Source: Halococcoides cellulosivorans
GTDB taxonomy: Archaea > Halobacteriota > Halobacteria > Halobacteriales > Haloarculaceae
Assembly (NCBI RefSeq): GCF_003058365.1
Contig: NZ_CP028858.1
Span: 2,034,836 to 2,098,835, forward strand
Length of the DNA stretch: 64,000 nt
Reading direction: 5' to 3'
The translations under genes were made by a program, and so were the position numbers. How positions within the stretch are numbered: position 1 is the first letter of the stretch; the number at the start of each line of letters is the position of its first letter. Shown piece after piece: positions 50,661 through 60,502 of this stretch. The notes under the pieces were generated by a model. The model was not told the DNA's origin and ran no database searches. It saw nothing but the letters and a program-made list of their open reading frames with translations.

Positions 50661-53402
50661 TCACCCGAAGAAGTACGCCCGCATCACCGTGACGGCGGAT
50701 TCGAGCGAGATCGCGCCGGTGAGGTAATCACCCTTCGCATCCATCACGGCCGACGGCTGGATCGCGTCGGTGGGTGCACTCGCGCGGCGATAGTTCCGCA
50801 CCGCGATCGGCTCGGGGTCCGGGGCCGAACCGATCCGGTACTCCGCGGACGCGGACGTCCCCTCGCTGCCCAGGCTCAGTTTGTACCACCCGGAATCGAG
50901 TCCCGAGAGGTTGACGTCGGCCGCCCAGTCGCCGTCCGGCCCGATCGTCGTCTCGACCTGTCGAACCGTCAGACCGCCGTAAATCGCTCGATCGGACAGG
51001 CTCGGTCTCAACGAGAGGAATACCTGCGTCCCCGGGTCGAACGTCGAGGTGCCCGACAGCGTCGTCGGTTCGGGTGACAGTGACGATCGATCGGGCGTCA
51101 CCGACGTCTCCTGCGGAGCCTCACCGATGACCGCGTCGACCGACCCGACGGAGTCAGGCTCCACCACGTCGGCCGTGAATCGCTGGCCCTCGACGCCCTC
51201 CGAGAGATCGATCGTCGTCGACCACGACCCGTCGGGTGCGACGACGGCCGACGTTTCGGTCAGGAACGCGCTCTCGGACTCCGGAGTGAGGTCCGACTCC
51301 ACGCCGACCGTCAGTTCGGTCCCCGGCGGAAGCGTCGTCGTCCCCGAGATGGGCTGTTCGGCCTCGGGAGCGTACGAGCGATCGTCGAACATCACGATCG
51401 CAGACTCGTTGATCCCCGACGAATCTCCGTACTCGAATGGTTCCTCGACGCTCCGATCGGCCCCCGTCGAGAGCGGGCTCTCCTCGGGGATCGACAGTTC
51501 GGGGATGTACTGATCGCCGTCGGTGAGACCACCGTCGAGCGTCGTCGCGTCGAGGACCACGATCAGGTGGCCAGTCTCCGAATCCCTGACGACGCTCGTG
51601 ACGTTCGAGGTCGTCAACTCGACGGAGGGATCGTCAAAGAACGCAAACGGGTTTTCAACCCCGAACGAGACCGGATCACCGTCGGTCGCGTTCAGGAAAC
51701 GCTCGGTGGGCGTCGACCCGTTCGCTGCGGCGAGCGCGCCACCCAAGCCCGTCGCGTCGAGTTCGACGAGGATCAGCTCCTGACCGACGATCTGGCTCTC
51801 GACGATCCGGCCGTCGTCGATCGCGTCGAGGGAGGCGTCGCCCGTCAATTCACCCGCCATGGATCGCGGTGCGCTGTGGATCGCGATCCCGTCGGTCGAG
51901 CGCTGGTCGACTCGCAGCGTGCCCGCACCGTGATCGCCAGTCGCCGTCGTGGCGTTGTACTCCTCGTGGGCGCTCACCGCGTAGGCGTAGTGACCGTCGG
52001 GGCCCGCGCCGAGCGCGCGATCGAAGTCGTTGGACTGCGCTTCGATCGCGACGACGCCGTCCTCGCCGGTCGCCTCGATCGCCGTTCGCGGGTCGGCGTC
52101 GCCCGCCAGCAGCGTGTTCACCCGCAGATCGATCTGCCCATCGTCGTCTCGGTCCGCGACGCGGACGATGCGTTCCCACCCCGCGCGCTCACTCCCGAGT
52201 CGAACGGTCACGCGATCGCCGTTACCGACCGAGACGGGGATCCTCGCGACGTCACCCCGGACGACGCTCGCGTTCTCGACGGCGATCGGCCCAGATGGGG
52301 CGGCCGTGAATCGGGGGCCGGGATCGACGGTCACGGGGTCGATCGACGTGGAAACTCGTTGATCGCTTCCGGCGTTCAACGCGCTCTCATCGGGAATCGC
52401 GAACTCGACGCTGACGTGCTCGGTGGTGGGCCACGACCCCGATTCGAGGACGACGAACAGCGTGTCGTTCTGGTGGTCAGCGACCACCCGGGTCGTCTCC
52501 GAGCGCAGATCGATCGCGCCCGCCGACGAGACGGGATTGCCCGCCCGCGAGGAGACCCGCGTCGAGAACCGGACGACGTCGCCGTCCGACAGCGTCGCGA
52601 GTCGATCGGCGGTCGTCGACCCGTTCGTCGCGCGCAGCGCCCCGGTCAGGCCCGAGGCCTGGATCGACAGGACGGCCGTCCGATCGCCCACGGCAGTCGT
52701 CTCGGCCATCAGCCCGTCGGCCTGTGCCGATCGAATCGACGACACGCTGTCGAGGTCGGCGTCGGTCGGTGCGGCCCACGTCGAGAAGTCGGTCGTCGAC
52801 CGTTCGAAGACGCGCAGGACCGTCCTGTCGAGCGCGCCGCCGAGGCCACCCGACGTGTCGTTCCACGTCGTCCCGACACGCAGTTCGTAGCTCCGGGCGT
52901 CGTTGCTGCCGACCGGCAGTGGCTCGTCGTACTCGTGGGCCCCCTCATGTCGCAAGATCGTCACCGAATCCGCGTCGTCTGCGGCCCGGAACCGCGTCGC
53001 GTTGTCGGCCGTCGCATCGATCAGATTGTAGGTGTTGGCCTCCAGAATGACCGTCCCGTCGTCGTTGCCGTCCCGAACACGGACGATCAGGCGGACCCCG
53101 TCGTCGTCGACGTCACCGATCGAGACGAACGCCGTGTCGGTGCCGTCCATCCCGACCTGGATTCGGGCCACGTCACCGCGGTCGACGGAGACGGGGTCGA
53201 TCGTGACCTGTTCGTCCGCGGTCGACCGGTCGGTCGGCGTCGCCGTCTCGGTGGTCTGGGTGGCGGTCGTATTCGCGTCGGTCGCGACCGCTCCCGCAGC
53301 GGGCCCGGCGATGGCCCCCGCCGCGACGAGCGATCCAGCCAGTGCGACGAGGACGATCAGCCCAGAGACCGACGACCCGGAGGGCCGACATCGGAGAGTC
53401 AC
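50661..53402 (-). CDS. Giant surface protein 3, KGDYL tail
   Basis: A 913-residue secreted protein. Signal region: GSSVSGLIVLVALAGSLVAA. Repeat modules: VDRGDVARIQVGMDGTDTAFV with LEANTYNLID, then VVRGDVARIPVSVGNGDRVTV with RVNTLLAGDA. Two Ig-like domains follow (PISGTTTLPPGTELTVGVES, TTLSGTSTFDPGTQVFLSL). It ends TDAIQPSAVMDAKGDYL then TGAISLESAVTVMRAYFFG. I put the start at the GTG at 53402: GGAG lies eight bases upstream and the mini-ORF's stop overlaps it (GTGA). A GTG at 53411 is also possible. Confidence 0.8.
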   Translation of the reverse strand: MTLRCRPSGSSVSGLIVLVALAGSLVAAGAIAGPAAGAVATDANTTATQTTETATPTDRSTADEQVTIDPVSVDRGDVARIQVGMDGTDTAFVSIGDVDDDGVRLIVRVRDGNDDGTVILEANTYNLIDATADNATRFRAADDADSVTILRHEGAHEYDEPLPVGSNDARSYELRVGTTWNDTSGGLGGALDRTVLRVFERSTTDFSTWAAPTDADLDSVSSIRSAQADGLMAETTAVGDRTAVLSIQASGLTGALRATNGSTTADRLATLSDGDVVRFSTRVSSRAGNPVSSAGAIDLRSETTRVVADHQNDTLFVVLESGSWPTTEHVSVEFAIPDESALNAGSDQRVSTSIDPVTVDPGPRFTAAPSGPIAVENASVVRGDVARIPVSVGNGDRVTVRLGSERAGWERIVRVADRDDDGQIDLRVNTLLAGDADPRTAIEATGEDGVVAIEAQSNDFDRALGAGPDGHYAYAVSAHEEYNATTATGDHGAGTLRVDQRSTDGIAIHSAPRSMAGELTGDASLDAIDDGRIVESQIVGQELILVELDATGLGGALAAANGSTPTERFLNATDGDPVSFGVENPFAFFDDPSVELTTSNVTSVVRDSETGHLIVVLDATTLDGGLTDGDQYIPELSIPEESPLSTGADRSVEEPFEYGDSSGINESAIVMFDDRSYAPEAEQPISGTTTLPPGTELTVGVESDLTPESESAFLTETSAVVAPDGSWSTTIDLSEGVEGQRFTADVVEPDSVGSVDAVIGEAPQETSVTPDRSSLSPEPTTLSGTSTFDPGTQVFLSLRPSLSDRAIYGGLTVRQVETTIGPDGDWAADVNLSGLDSGWYKLSLGSEGTSASAEYRIGSAPDPEPIAVRNYRRASAPTDAIQPSAVMDAKGDYLTGAISLESAVTVMRAYFFG

Positions 53403-53464
53403 ACGCGACACTCCCGACAGAGGGGTGGCGATACCGTTCCATGGAGATTCACGAGATTGTCCAT
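53399..53464 (-). CDS. Leader mini-ORF of giant gene 3
   Basis: A 21-codon ORF (MDNLVNLHGTVSPPLCRECR, then V) whose TGA overlaps the GTG start of giant gene 3. A TATA-like ATAATTTTA at about 53492-53500 is roughly 30 bp before its ATG, so it too would be leaderless. The peptide is not similar to those of giants 1 and 2; only the architecture is shared. Confidence 0.5.
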   Translation of the reverse strand: MDNLVNLHGTVSPPLCRECRV

Positions 53465-53534
53465 TGACCTCTCACTCAGCGATCCAGCGGTAAAATTATA
53501 CCTGTTCGACTGCCGAAATCTGCCGGCCCGACGA

Positions 53535-56500
53535 TCAGCCGAAGAAGTACGCCCGCATCACCGTGACGGCAGATTCGAGTGAGATCGCACCCGAGAGGTA
53601 ATCACCCTTGGCGTCCATCAGCGCCGACGGCGACAGTTCGTCGGTCGGGGTGCTCGCCCGGCGGTAGTTCCGGACCACGATCGGATCAGCGCCCGGCGGA
53701 TCCCCGACAGTCACGTCGGTCCACGCCGCCGACCCGTTCGCAGTCGCACGGAGGCGGTATCGGCCATCCGCGAGCGCGGACAGGTCGAACTCCGCTGTCC
53801 AGTCGCCGTCCGTCCCGACTGTCGTCCAGACGGCCCGAACCGGGGTGTCGCCGTACGCCGATCCGCGGTCGTCGAGGCTCGGGTAGAGGGCGATCTGTAC
53901 CGAGTCGCCGGCCCCGAACGTCGAGGTGCCCGACAGCGTCGTTCGCTCGCGAGGCAGCGCCGTCCGATCGGTCGACACCGACGTCGATTCGATGGCCGTG
54001 TCGAACTCGTCGGGCGTCACGCTGGGCTCGTAGAACTCGATACTGAAGTCCTGGCCCTCGACGCCATCGGAGAGATCGACCGTCGTCGACCAGGTCCCAT
54101 CGGGTGCGACGACCGCTCTGGCCTCGGTGAGGAACGCCGAACCGGTCTCCGAATCGAGATCGGACTCGAGATATACGACGAGTTCCGTGCCCGGCGGGAG
54201 CGTGGTCGTCCCCGAGACGGTCTGGTTCGGGGCCGGGTCGTACGAGCGGTCGTCCATGTCGACGAGCGCCGACTCGTTGACGTCCGGAACGGTCTCCTCG
54301 ACCCACATCGACCAGTCCGTGCTCAGGAAGTCGTCGCCGTCGGGAATCAGATGATCGGCCGCACCAGTCGATGCGTTTCTCGTGCCGACGTGCATGTCGA
54401 TCGACTCTGCGGACCCGGTCGGCTCCGAGACATCGAGGAACACGTAGTACTGCCCGGTATCGGGTCGGGAGACCACACGGTACGGGGACCCGGACCCACC
54501 TCCGATGCTGGCGACCGGCCATTCGACACTGGCAAAGATTGGAACGGGGTCTTGGAGGATAGAGATCGACCCCATCTGGCGACCGTCGGTCGAATAATAC
54601 ACTGGCACGATCACAGGCAGTGTATCCCCCCGGCGAGCACGCGCCTCGATCGCGCCCTCGATCCCGTCGGCCTGAAGTTCGAGGATCGCCGTCCCGTTCG
54701 TTGGCGCGCGAGAGCTCTCGAACACGCGGCCTGCCGCACCGGTCTGGATGTCGTCGACACTCACATCGTCGAGGGAGGGCGCGCCGGCGTACCCGCGGAC
54801 GGTGGGTTCGCCCGGCGCTTCGAGGCGCAACGTCGCGCGATCGGCCTGCCCACGCAGTTGCCCGTCGACGACGGGCATCGCGGTCACGTCGTCGTCGGTC
54901 CGGCCCGTCGGTCCGACGGCGAGTGCGCCGACCCGCTCCATCGGACGCTGATCGACCGCCGTGACGCTGTCCTCGCCGCGCGCCCAGTAGCTGACGTTCG
55001 TCGGCGTCGAGGTGTTGCCCGCCGTGAACGTGTTCACTGCCAGCCGGACGGTCCCGTCGCCGTCGCGATCGGCCACCCGGACGCGGGCGTCGTAGACGTC
55101 CTGGGGACTCGCGATCCGGACCGAGGCCGCGTCGGCCCCGTCGAGCGTGACCGGGATCTCCGCGACGTCACCCTGGTGTTCTGTGAGCCGATCACTCTCG
55201 ATCGTCGCGCTTGGCCCGTCGCTGGCCTCGACGATGATCGGCCGCGAACTGTTCCCGGCCGTGAGGTCGTACCGGCCCGGGGAAAGCCCGGAGAGGTCCA
55301 TCGTGGTCGTCCAGACGCCGTCCCGGCCGGCGGTCGCGGTGGTCTCTCGATCCCCGACCGAGACGGCGACCGTCTCGTCGGGCGTCGCCGTCCCGGCCAG
55401 CGTTCGCTCGGTCGGGCGGTGGACCGGCGCGACGACCGCAATCGAATGCGTCCGCGAGTGCTCGGGCCCCGCGATCGTCAGGGTGTATCGGCCTGGATCG
55501 ACACCGGCGAGATCGAGCGGGGCCGACACGCGCGGGCCTGTCCCGGCGGTCGTCTCCGCGCTCGCGACGGTCTGACCGTCGGCGTCGGTGACGGTGAGCG
55601 TCACGGGCCGATCCGGCGCGGCGGCAAACCACCACGTCGGTGCGACCCCGTCGCGGGCGTGGACCGTCCGTTCGCCTCCGAACGGTGCCGCCAGATCGAC
55701 CGCCGTGCCTGTCACTCGCGGTGAGTCGTCCTCGAACAGAGCGTCCTCGGGCGCTCCCGGGAGCGGGCTACCGGAGTCGAGGGCGAGTCTCGCCTCGACG
55801 TTGCCTGGCAGGTCCAGCCGGTCGGTGTCGATCGCGAGATAGAGTCGATCGCGATCACGGTCGGGGATCGCGGTGATCGCGTGGGTGGCGTTCGACAGCG
55901 AGCGGCGCGTTTCCCCCGCATTGGGGTCTCGGGGCACACCGAGGAGTGTCAGTTCGAGGCCGGTCTCCCAGTCGTCGGACGCGCGCACGAGATTCGCCGT
56001 CGCGTTCGGGCCGCCCTGCTGGTCGAGCAGCGGGACGATCCCAACGGCGTCGATCGAGACGATCGCCGTGCCCGACCCGACGGTCGCGCCGCGGGTCGCG
56101 TTCGTCTCGATCGCGTGCCGAAGGTCCGCGCGCGAGTCGATGTTGGCGTCTGCAGGCGCGGTCCAACTGTCCAGCAACGGCCCGTCGCGGGCCCCCAGCG
56201 CGAACCCGCGAGTCGCGTTCTGGCTCGATCCGTCCACAGGGGCCAGCGGCCCGGACTCCGGGATGCCAAGCGTGGCCCAGTAGTCCGACGCTCCGGACAG
56301 GCCGAGATCGACACGATCGAAGAGGACGTAGACGTGCCCGGTCGCGGGGTCGATCTCGACGCGAACCGGATCGTCGGGGGAGAGTCCGAGGGTGTCGGCG
56401 GGCCCGAGCGGAGTCCCCGACGATGTCTCGATCGCGAACGTCGCCGGGTCGCCGTCGGTCACCGCGAAGAAGCGCTCGGTCGTCGTTGACCCGTTCGCCG

Positions 56501-58121
56501 CACGGAGCGCCCCCGCCAGACCCGTCGCCTGGAGTTCGGCCACGACCGTCGCACCGGTGACGCGTTGCTCGCGGTCGAGACTGCCGTTCTCGATCGCCGT
56601 CCGCACCGCCGTGCCGGTCTGGGCCGTCTCGTAAATCGATTCGGAGCCGTGGTAGATCGCGATCCCCTCCGTCGAACGCCGTTCGACGCGCAACGCTCCA
56701 ACCCCGTGATCGCCCTCGAAGGTATCATTCGTCGCGTCGTACCGCTCGTGGGCGGTCACTCGGTACACGAACGAGCCGTCGGTGCCCGCGCCGAGCGCGC
56801 GGTCGAAGCTGTTGAACTGGGACCGAACGTCGACGACGCTGTCCTCACCGACCGCCTCGATCGCCGTTCGCGGGTCGGCGTCGCCCGCCGTGTAGGTGTT
56901 CAGGCGCAGGCGGACGGCCCCGTCGTCGTCACGGTCCGCGACGCGGACGATGCGTTCCCACCCCGCACGGTCGCTGCCCACCCGGACCGTGACCCGGTCG
57001 CGATCACCGACCGAGATGGGGATCGTCGCCACGTCACCGCGGACGACGCTCGAATTCTCGACGGCGATCGAACTGTCCGGATCGGGGTCGGGGCGGACTT
57101 CTCCGGCTCCCCCCACGTCGATCGACGTCTCGACGGTCCGGTCACCGCTCGCGTCGTCTCTGGCGAGCGAACTCACCTCGGGAACGGTGAACGCGACGCC
57201 AGTCACCCCCGAGGGAATCGTACCGGGAGGCAGAACCAGGGAGACACGATCGGTCTCGGCGTCCGAGATCACACGGAGAGCGTCGCGGTCGATGCCGTTC
57301 GGCCCGATCGGATTGCCGGACCCGAGACTGACAGTGAATTCGACCTCGCCGGTATCCACGAGGCTAAGAAAGCGCTCGGTCGTCGACGCGTTCGCGGCCC
57401 GGAGCGCGCCAGAGAGTCCCGTCGCGTCGATCGTCGCGACTGCCGTGCGGTTCTCGACGGTCGAATTTTCGGTGAGGGTGCCGTCCGCGCGGGCCGACCG
57501 GATCGCACTGGCACTGTCGAGTGCCGTCTCGGCGGGCGCCGTCCACATCGTCAGCCCGTTCGTCGTGCGTTCGTACACGCGGAGAACCGATCGATCGGTC
57601 GCACCGCCGAGGGCGTCCGCACTCCGATCGTACTGCGTCGCAACCTCGAGTCGATACCCCCGAGCGCCGTCGGGGGCCGGAAGCGGAGCGTCGTAGTCCG
57701 GTGCAGGCCGAACCAGTTCGACCGAGTCGTTCGTCGCCGCCCGATACCGAACCGCGGGGGAGACGCCCTGGTCGAGCAGGTTGTACGTGTTGGCCTCCAG
57801 GATAACCTCTCCGTCACCGTTCTTGTCTTCGACCTTCACGATGGCCCGGAAGCCGTCGGTGTCTTCGTCTCCAATCGCGACGAACGCCGTGTCGGTCCCG
57901 TTCATCTCCACTGGAATCCTCGCGACATCGCCACGGTCGACGGTGACCTGATCCGGAATCGAGACGGTCCCGTTCGGCGTGTCGGCGCTGGGCGACGGGG
58001 TCGTGGTCTCCGCCGCGGCCGGGGTGGCCACCGCGAGCAGCGCACACCCGACGAGCACGACGACGCCGAAAAGTAAGAGGGCGCCTCGTCGACCACCGAA
58101 TCGACGCGACCGATCGATCAC
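53535..58121 (-). CDS. Giant surface protein 4, KGDYL tail
   Basis: A 1528-residue secreted protein, the largest in the window. After a signal peptide (LLLFGVVVLVGCALLAVATPAAA) come three modules of the DRGDVARIPVEMNGTDTAFV/LEANTYNLLD or VRLRLNTYTAG type. They are separated by unique Ig-like domains, one with WWFAAAPDRPVTLTVTDADG. C-terminal Ig-like domains (TVSGTTTLPPGTELVVYLES, TTLSGTSTFGAGDSVQIAL) precede the tail TDELSPSALMDAKGDYL, SGAISLESAVTVMRAYFFG. The start is a GTG overlapping the stop of a short upstream ORF (GTGA). The domains are related to those of the other three giants, so the cluster arose by repeated duplication. Confidence 0.82.
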   Translation of the reverse strand: MIDRSRRFGGRRGALLLFGVVVLVGCALLAVATPAAAETTTPSPSADTPNGTVSIPDQVTVDRGDVARIPVEMNGTDTAFVAIGDEDTDGFRAIVKVEDKNGDGEVILEANTYNLLDQGVSPAVRYRAATNDSVELVRPAPDYDAPLPAPDGARGYRLEVATQYDRSADALGGATDRSVLRVYERTTNGLTMWTAPAETALDSASAIRSARADGTLTENSTVENRTAVATIDATGLSGALRAANASTTERFLSLVDTGEVEFTVSLGSGNPIGPNGIDRDALRVISDAETDRVSLVLPPGTIPSGVTGVAFTVPEVSSLARDDASGDRTVETSIDVGGAGEVRPDPDPDSSIAVENSSVVRGDVATIPISVGDRDRVTVRVGSDRAGWERIVRVADRDDDGAVRLRLNTYTAGDADPRTAIEAVGEDSVVDVRSQFNSFDRALGAGTDGSFVYRVTAHERYDATNDTFEGDHGVGALRVERRSTEGIAIYHGSESIYETAQTGTAVRTAIENGSLDREQRVTGATVVAELQATGLAGALRAANGSTTTERFFAVTDGDPATFAIETSSGTPLGPADTLGLSPDDPVRVEIDPATGHVYVLFDRVDLGLSGASDYWATLGIPESGPLAPVDGSSQNATRGFALGARDGPLLDSWTAPADANIDSRADLRHAIETNATRGATVGSGTAIVSIDAVGIVPLLDQQGGPNATANLVRASDDWETGLELTLLGVPRDPNAGETRRSLSNATHAITAIPDRDRDRLYLAIDTDRLDLPGNVEARLALDSGSPLPGAPEDALFEDDSPRVTGTAVDLAAPFGGERTVHARDGVAPTWWFAAAPDRPVTLTVTDADGQTVASAETTAGTGPRVSAPLDLAGVDPGRYTLTIAGPEHSRTHSIAVVAPVHRPTERTLAGTATPDETVAVSVGDRETTATAGRDGVWTTTMDLSGLSPGRYDLTAGNSSRPIIVEASDGPSATIESDRLTEHQGDVAEIPVTLDGADAASVRIASPQDVYDARVRVADRDGDGTVRLAVNTFTAGNTSTPTNVSYWARGEDSVTAVDQRPMERVGALAVGPTGRTDDDVTAMPVVDGQLRGQADRATLRLEAPGEPTVRGYAGAPSLDDVSVDDIQTGAAGRVFESSRAPTNGTAILELQADGIEGAIEARARRGDTLPVIVPVYYSTDGRQMGSISILQDPVPIFASVEWPVASIGGGSGSPYRVVSRPDTGQYYVFLDVSEPTGSAESIDMHVGTRNASTGAADHLIPDGDDFLSTDWSMWVEETVPDVNESALVDMDDRSYDPAPNQTVSGTTTLPPGTELVVYLESDLDSETGSAFLTEARAVVAPDGTWSTTVDLSDGVEGQDFSIEFYEPSVTPDEFDTAIESTSVSTDRTALPRERTTLSGTSTFGAGDSVQIALYPSLDDRGSAYGDTPVRAVWTTVGTDGDWTAEFDLSALADGRYRLRATANGSAAWTDVTVGDPPGADPIVVRNYRRASTPTDELSPSALMDAKGDYLSGAISLESAVTVMRAYFFG

Positions 58122-58165
58122 ACCCGATCACCACCAGGCGACCCACGCAGTGGGCCCGACCCCAT
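58118..58165 (-). CDS. Leader mini-ORF of giant gene 4
   Basis: A 15-codon ORF (MGSGPLRGSPGGDRV) whose TGA overlaps the GTG start of giant gene 4. GGTGAT lies five bases before that start. A TTTTATC element is about 40 bp upstream of its ATG. It shares the C-terminal GDR with the leaders of giants 1 and 2, but that comes partly from the embedded Shine-Dalgarno sequence. Confidence 0.5.
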   Translation of the reverse strand: MGSGPLRGSPGGDRV

Positions 58166-58282
58166 CGTCCAGTCAGTCACGGTCGCCGCCGGAGGGCACG
58201 GATAAAACGGCATGATTGCTAGCGATCAGGTTCGCCATCACAAAAATGTACTGAACGAGATGTTGAAACAACAGACCGACGA

Positions 58283-59533
58283 TCAGATCCCGGTGTCGTA
58301 TCGCAAAATCCCCGCGACACCACCGAACGCCGAGAGCAACTGGTCGCCTTTCTCGAAGTCCGTCGAGACGAACACGGTCTCGGTGCCGCGCTCTTCGGCC
58401 AGTTCCATCAGGTGGTCGATGGCGTCGGTGCGCTCGTCTGGCTCGTCGATCGCCGCGCCACAGGAGTTACAGACCGCATCGCTCGCGTCGGCGTTCGGAT
58501 CGAGCATGGCGTAGGTGTCGTGGCCGTTCGGACACGTATAGCTCGCGACCTCCTGGCGGAGGTCCTCGCTGATGAGCAACTGCTCGACCGCGCCCATGTT
58601 GAGGTTCTGGCGGGTCGGGCCGAACCCGTAGGTCGCCAACTCGCCGTCGTGCAGTTCCTTGAAGAACTGCTCCATGACCTGCTTGTCCTGGAGCACCTCG
58701 TACTCGTCGAGGACGTCTTCGGCGGCGTCGACGAGTTCCGACAGGCCGGATTCGTCGGTATAGGAGACGTCGAATTTCCCGAGGACCAGATCCTGGAGTT
58801 CGTGGTGCAGATAATCGCCGGAGAGGAAGTCGTCTTTGGTCGGGGAGGGCCCGCCCACGAGGATGCCGTCGATCTCACCGCGCTTGGGAACGAACAACTC
58901 GTCGGCCATCCCCGCGACCTCCTGATAGAAGTTGTCGATCGCTTCGAGGCGGAGGCGGGCGAATCGCTGGGCGGACTGACCCCCCTTTCGCTGTTTGCCC
59001 GGGACGAGCGAGGTGGCCGACTTGACGGGGTCGATGCGCTTGCCACGGAGCCACCCGACGTTGGCCTCGCGCCGGTCGAGGACGATCAGGCCGAACAGGC
59101 CCTTGTCTTCGAGCATGCTCTCCAGTGGCTCGGTCAGAAACTCCGAGTCACAGTGATAGCGAAAGGACTGGATCGGGTCGGGCGGACTCTCCAGGACGCG
59201 CGTGATCATATCGGAGCGGCCGCCGCCGGCGTCGACCGCGCCCGAGAAGAGGACGAGACCGTTCTCGGGTGGGTAGGTGTCGTAGTAGCGCAGGCGGTCC
59301 TTGATCGACTTGAGTGCGTCCTGGACGTTCGTGCGCGTCTGTTTGGATTTGATGTTCGCGGCCTCGCTGTGCTCCTGGGTGACGTGGGCGACGACCTCGC
59401 TCACCTGCGTGTCATCGGGAATGTAGATCGTCACGAGTTGGGTGCCCGACCCACGGTAGTCTTCGAGTTCCTCGATCACCTTCTGGAACTCGTAGTCCTG
59501 CCGATCGGACTGCCCGGACGACGAATCGCTCAT
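58283..59533 (-). CDS. prf1: Peptide chain release factor aRF1
   Basis: A 416-residue archaeal class-1 release factor that reads all three stop codons and triggers peptide release. Domain 1 carries the NIKS motif (EAANIKSKQTR) and domain 2 the catalytic GGQ (RKGGQSAQRF). Domain 3 contains the zinc-type cysteines (YTCPNGHDTYAML, CNSCGA). The start is the ATG giving MSDSSSGQSD; a longer upstream frame encodes no recognisable domain. Its divergent neighbour is the MinD-type ATPase. Normal length. Confidence 0.96.
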   Translation of the reverse strand: MSDSSSGQSDRQDYEFQKVIEELEDYRGSGTQLVTIYIPDDTQVSEVVAHVTQEHSEAANIKSKQTRTNVQDALKSIKDRLRYYDTYPPENGLVLFSGAVDAGGGRSDMITRVLESPPDPIQSFRYHCDSEFLTEPLESMLEDKGLFGLIVLDRREANVGWLRGKRIDPVKSATSLVPGKQRKGGQSAQRFARLRLEAIDNFYQEVAGMADELFVPKRGEIDGILVGGPSPTKDDFLSGDYLHHELQDLVLGKFDVSYTDESGLSELVDAAEDVLDEYEVLQDKQVMEQFFKELHDGELATYGFGPTRQNLNMGAVEQLLISEDLRQEVASYTCPNGHDTYAMLDPNADASDAVCNSCGAAIDEPDERTDAIDHLMELAEERGTETVFVSTDFEKGDQLLSAFGGVAGILRYDTGI

Positions 59534-59665
59534 GGGCCGAATACGCCCCAGACCGGGTAAGTACCCTTTGGGGTGGAGCCACCACGCCTCGTTCGACGGA
59601 GACGTTCCCGCGCGCGAGTGCCGGACGCACGGCTTTATGTGCCTGCCCACGTGAGAGTACGATCA

Positions 59666-60481
59666 ATGACGGGCCACGTGTTCACGATCGCCGGCGGGAA
59701 AGGCGGCGTCGGGAAGACGACGACCGCCATCAACCTCGGCGTCGCCCTCGAAGAGGACGGCTACGACGTGGTCGTGGTCGACGCCGATCTCGGCATGGCG
59801 AACCTCGCCGCGATGCTCGCCGTCGACCACGAGACGAGCATCCACGAGGTGCTAGCCGAGGACGCCGCGATCAGCGACACGCTCACCGACGCGCCGGGCG
59901 GGACGACGATCGTTCCCGGCGAGCAGAGTCTCGACGCGTTCGCTGACGCCGATCCGGCGAAACTCCGGAAGGTCGTCAAGACGCTCGCGAACGCCTACGA
60001 CGTCGTGCTCGTCGATACGGGTGCGGGACTCTCTCACGAGGCGACCGTACCGCTCGGACTCGCGGACTCGATCATCCTGGTGACGACGCCGGACAGCGTG
60101 GCCATCGCGAACGCCGACAAGACCGCTCAACTCGCCCAGCGGGTCGACGGGCGCGTCGTCGGGACCGTCCTCACGCGCTCGACCGATCGATCGGATCTCG
60201 ACGCCGTCGAGGACGAACTCAACTACGACGTCGCGGGCGTGATCCCCGAGGATTCGGAGGCGGCAGGGACCGAACCGCTGGTGATTCACGCCCCCGACAG
60301 TCCCGCCGCGCGAGCCTACCGGACGCTCGCCGGGCGGATCGAGCAGATCGTCGAGGGCGACCCCGTCCCGGACGTGGTCGGCCGGCCGATCGAGTGGTTC
60401 GACGGCGACGACGAACGGGCCGACGACGAAGACGACGAGGACGGCGACGGCGGCGGGCTCCGAAGTCTCCTGCCCTGGTGA
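59666..60481 (+). CDS. MinD-family P-loop ATPase
   Basis: A 271-residue MinD/ParA-family ATPase with the deviant Walker A motif GGKGGVGKTTTAINL, then DADLGMANLAAMLAV (Walker A') and VVLVDTGAGLSHEATV (Walker B). It has a long acidic C-terminal region (DDERADDEDDEDGDGGG) ending LRSLLPW, a possible membrane-targeting helix. Haloarchaea have several MinD homologues that act in cell positioning of archaella and chemoreceptors rather than division; which one this is I cannot say. Start: ATG giving MTGHVFTIAGGKGG. Confidence 0.9.
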   Translation: MTGHVFTIAGGKGGVGKTTTAINLGVALEEDGYDVVVVDADLGMANLAAMLAVDHETSIHEVLAEDAAISDTLTDAPGGTTIVPGEQSLDAFADADPAKLRKVVKTLANAYDVVLVDTGAGLSHEATVPLGLADSIILVTTPDSVAIANADKTAQLAQRVDGRVVGTVLTRSTDRSDLDAVEDELNYDVAGVIPEDSEAAGTEPLVIHAPDSPAARAYRTLAGRIEQIVEGDPVPDVVGRPIEWFDGDDERADDEDDEDGDGGGLRSLLPW

Positions 60482-60502
60482 GAAATTTTCGAGGGGAGAC
60501 GC

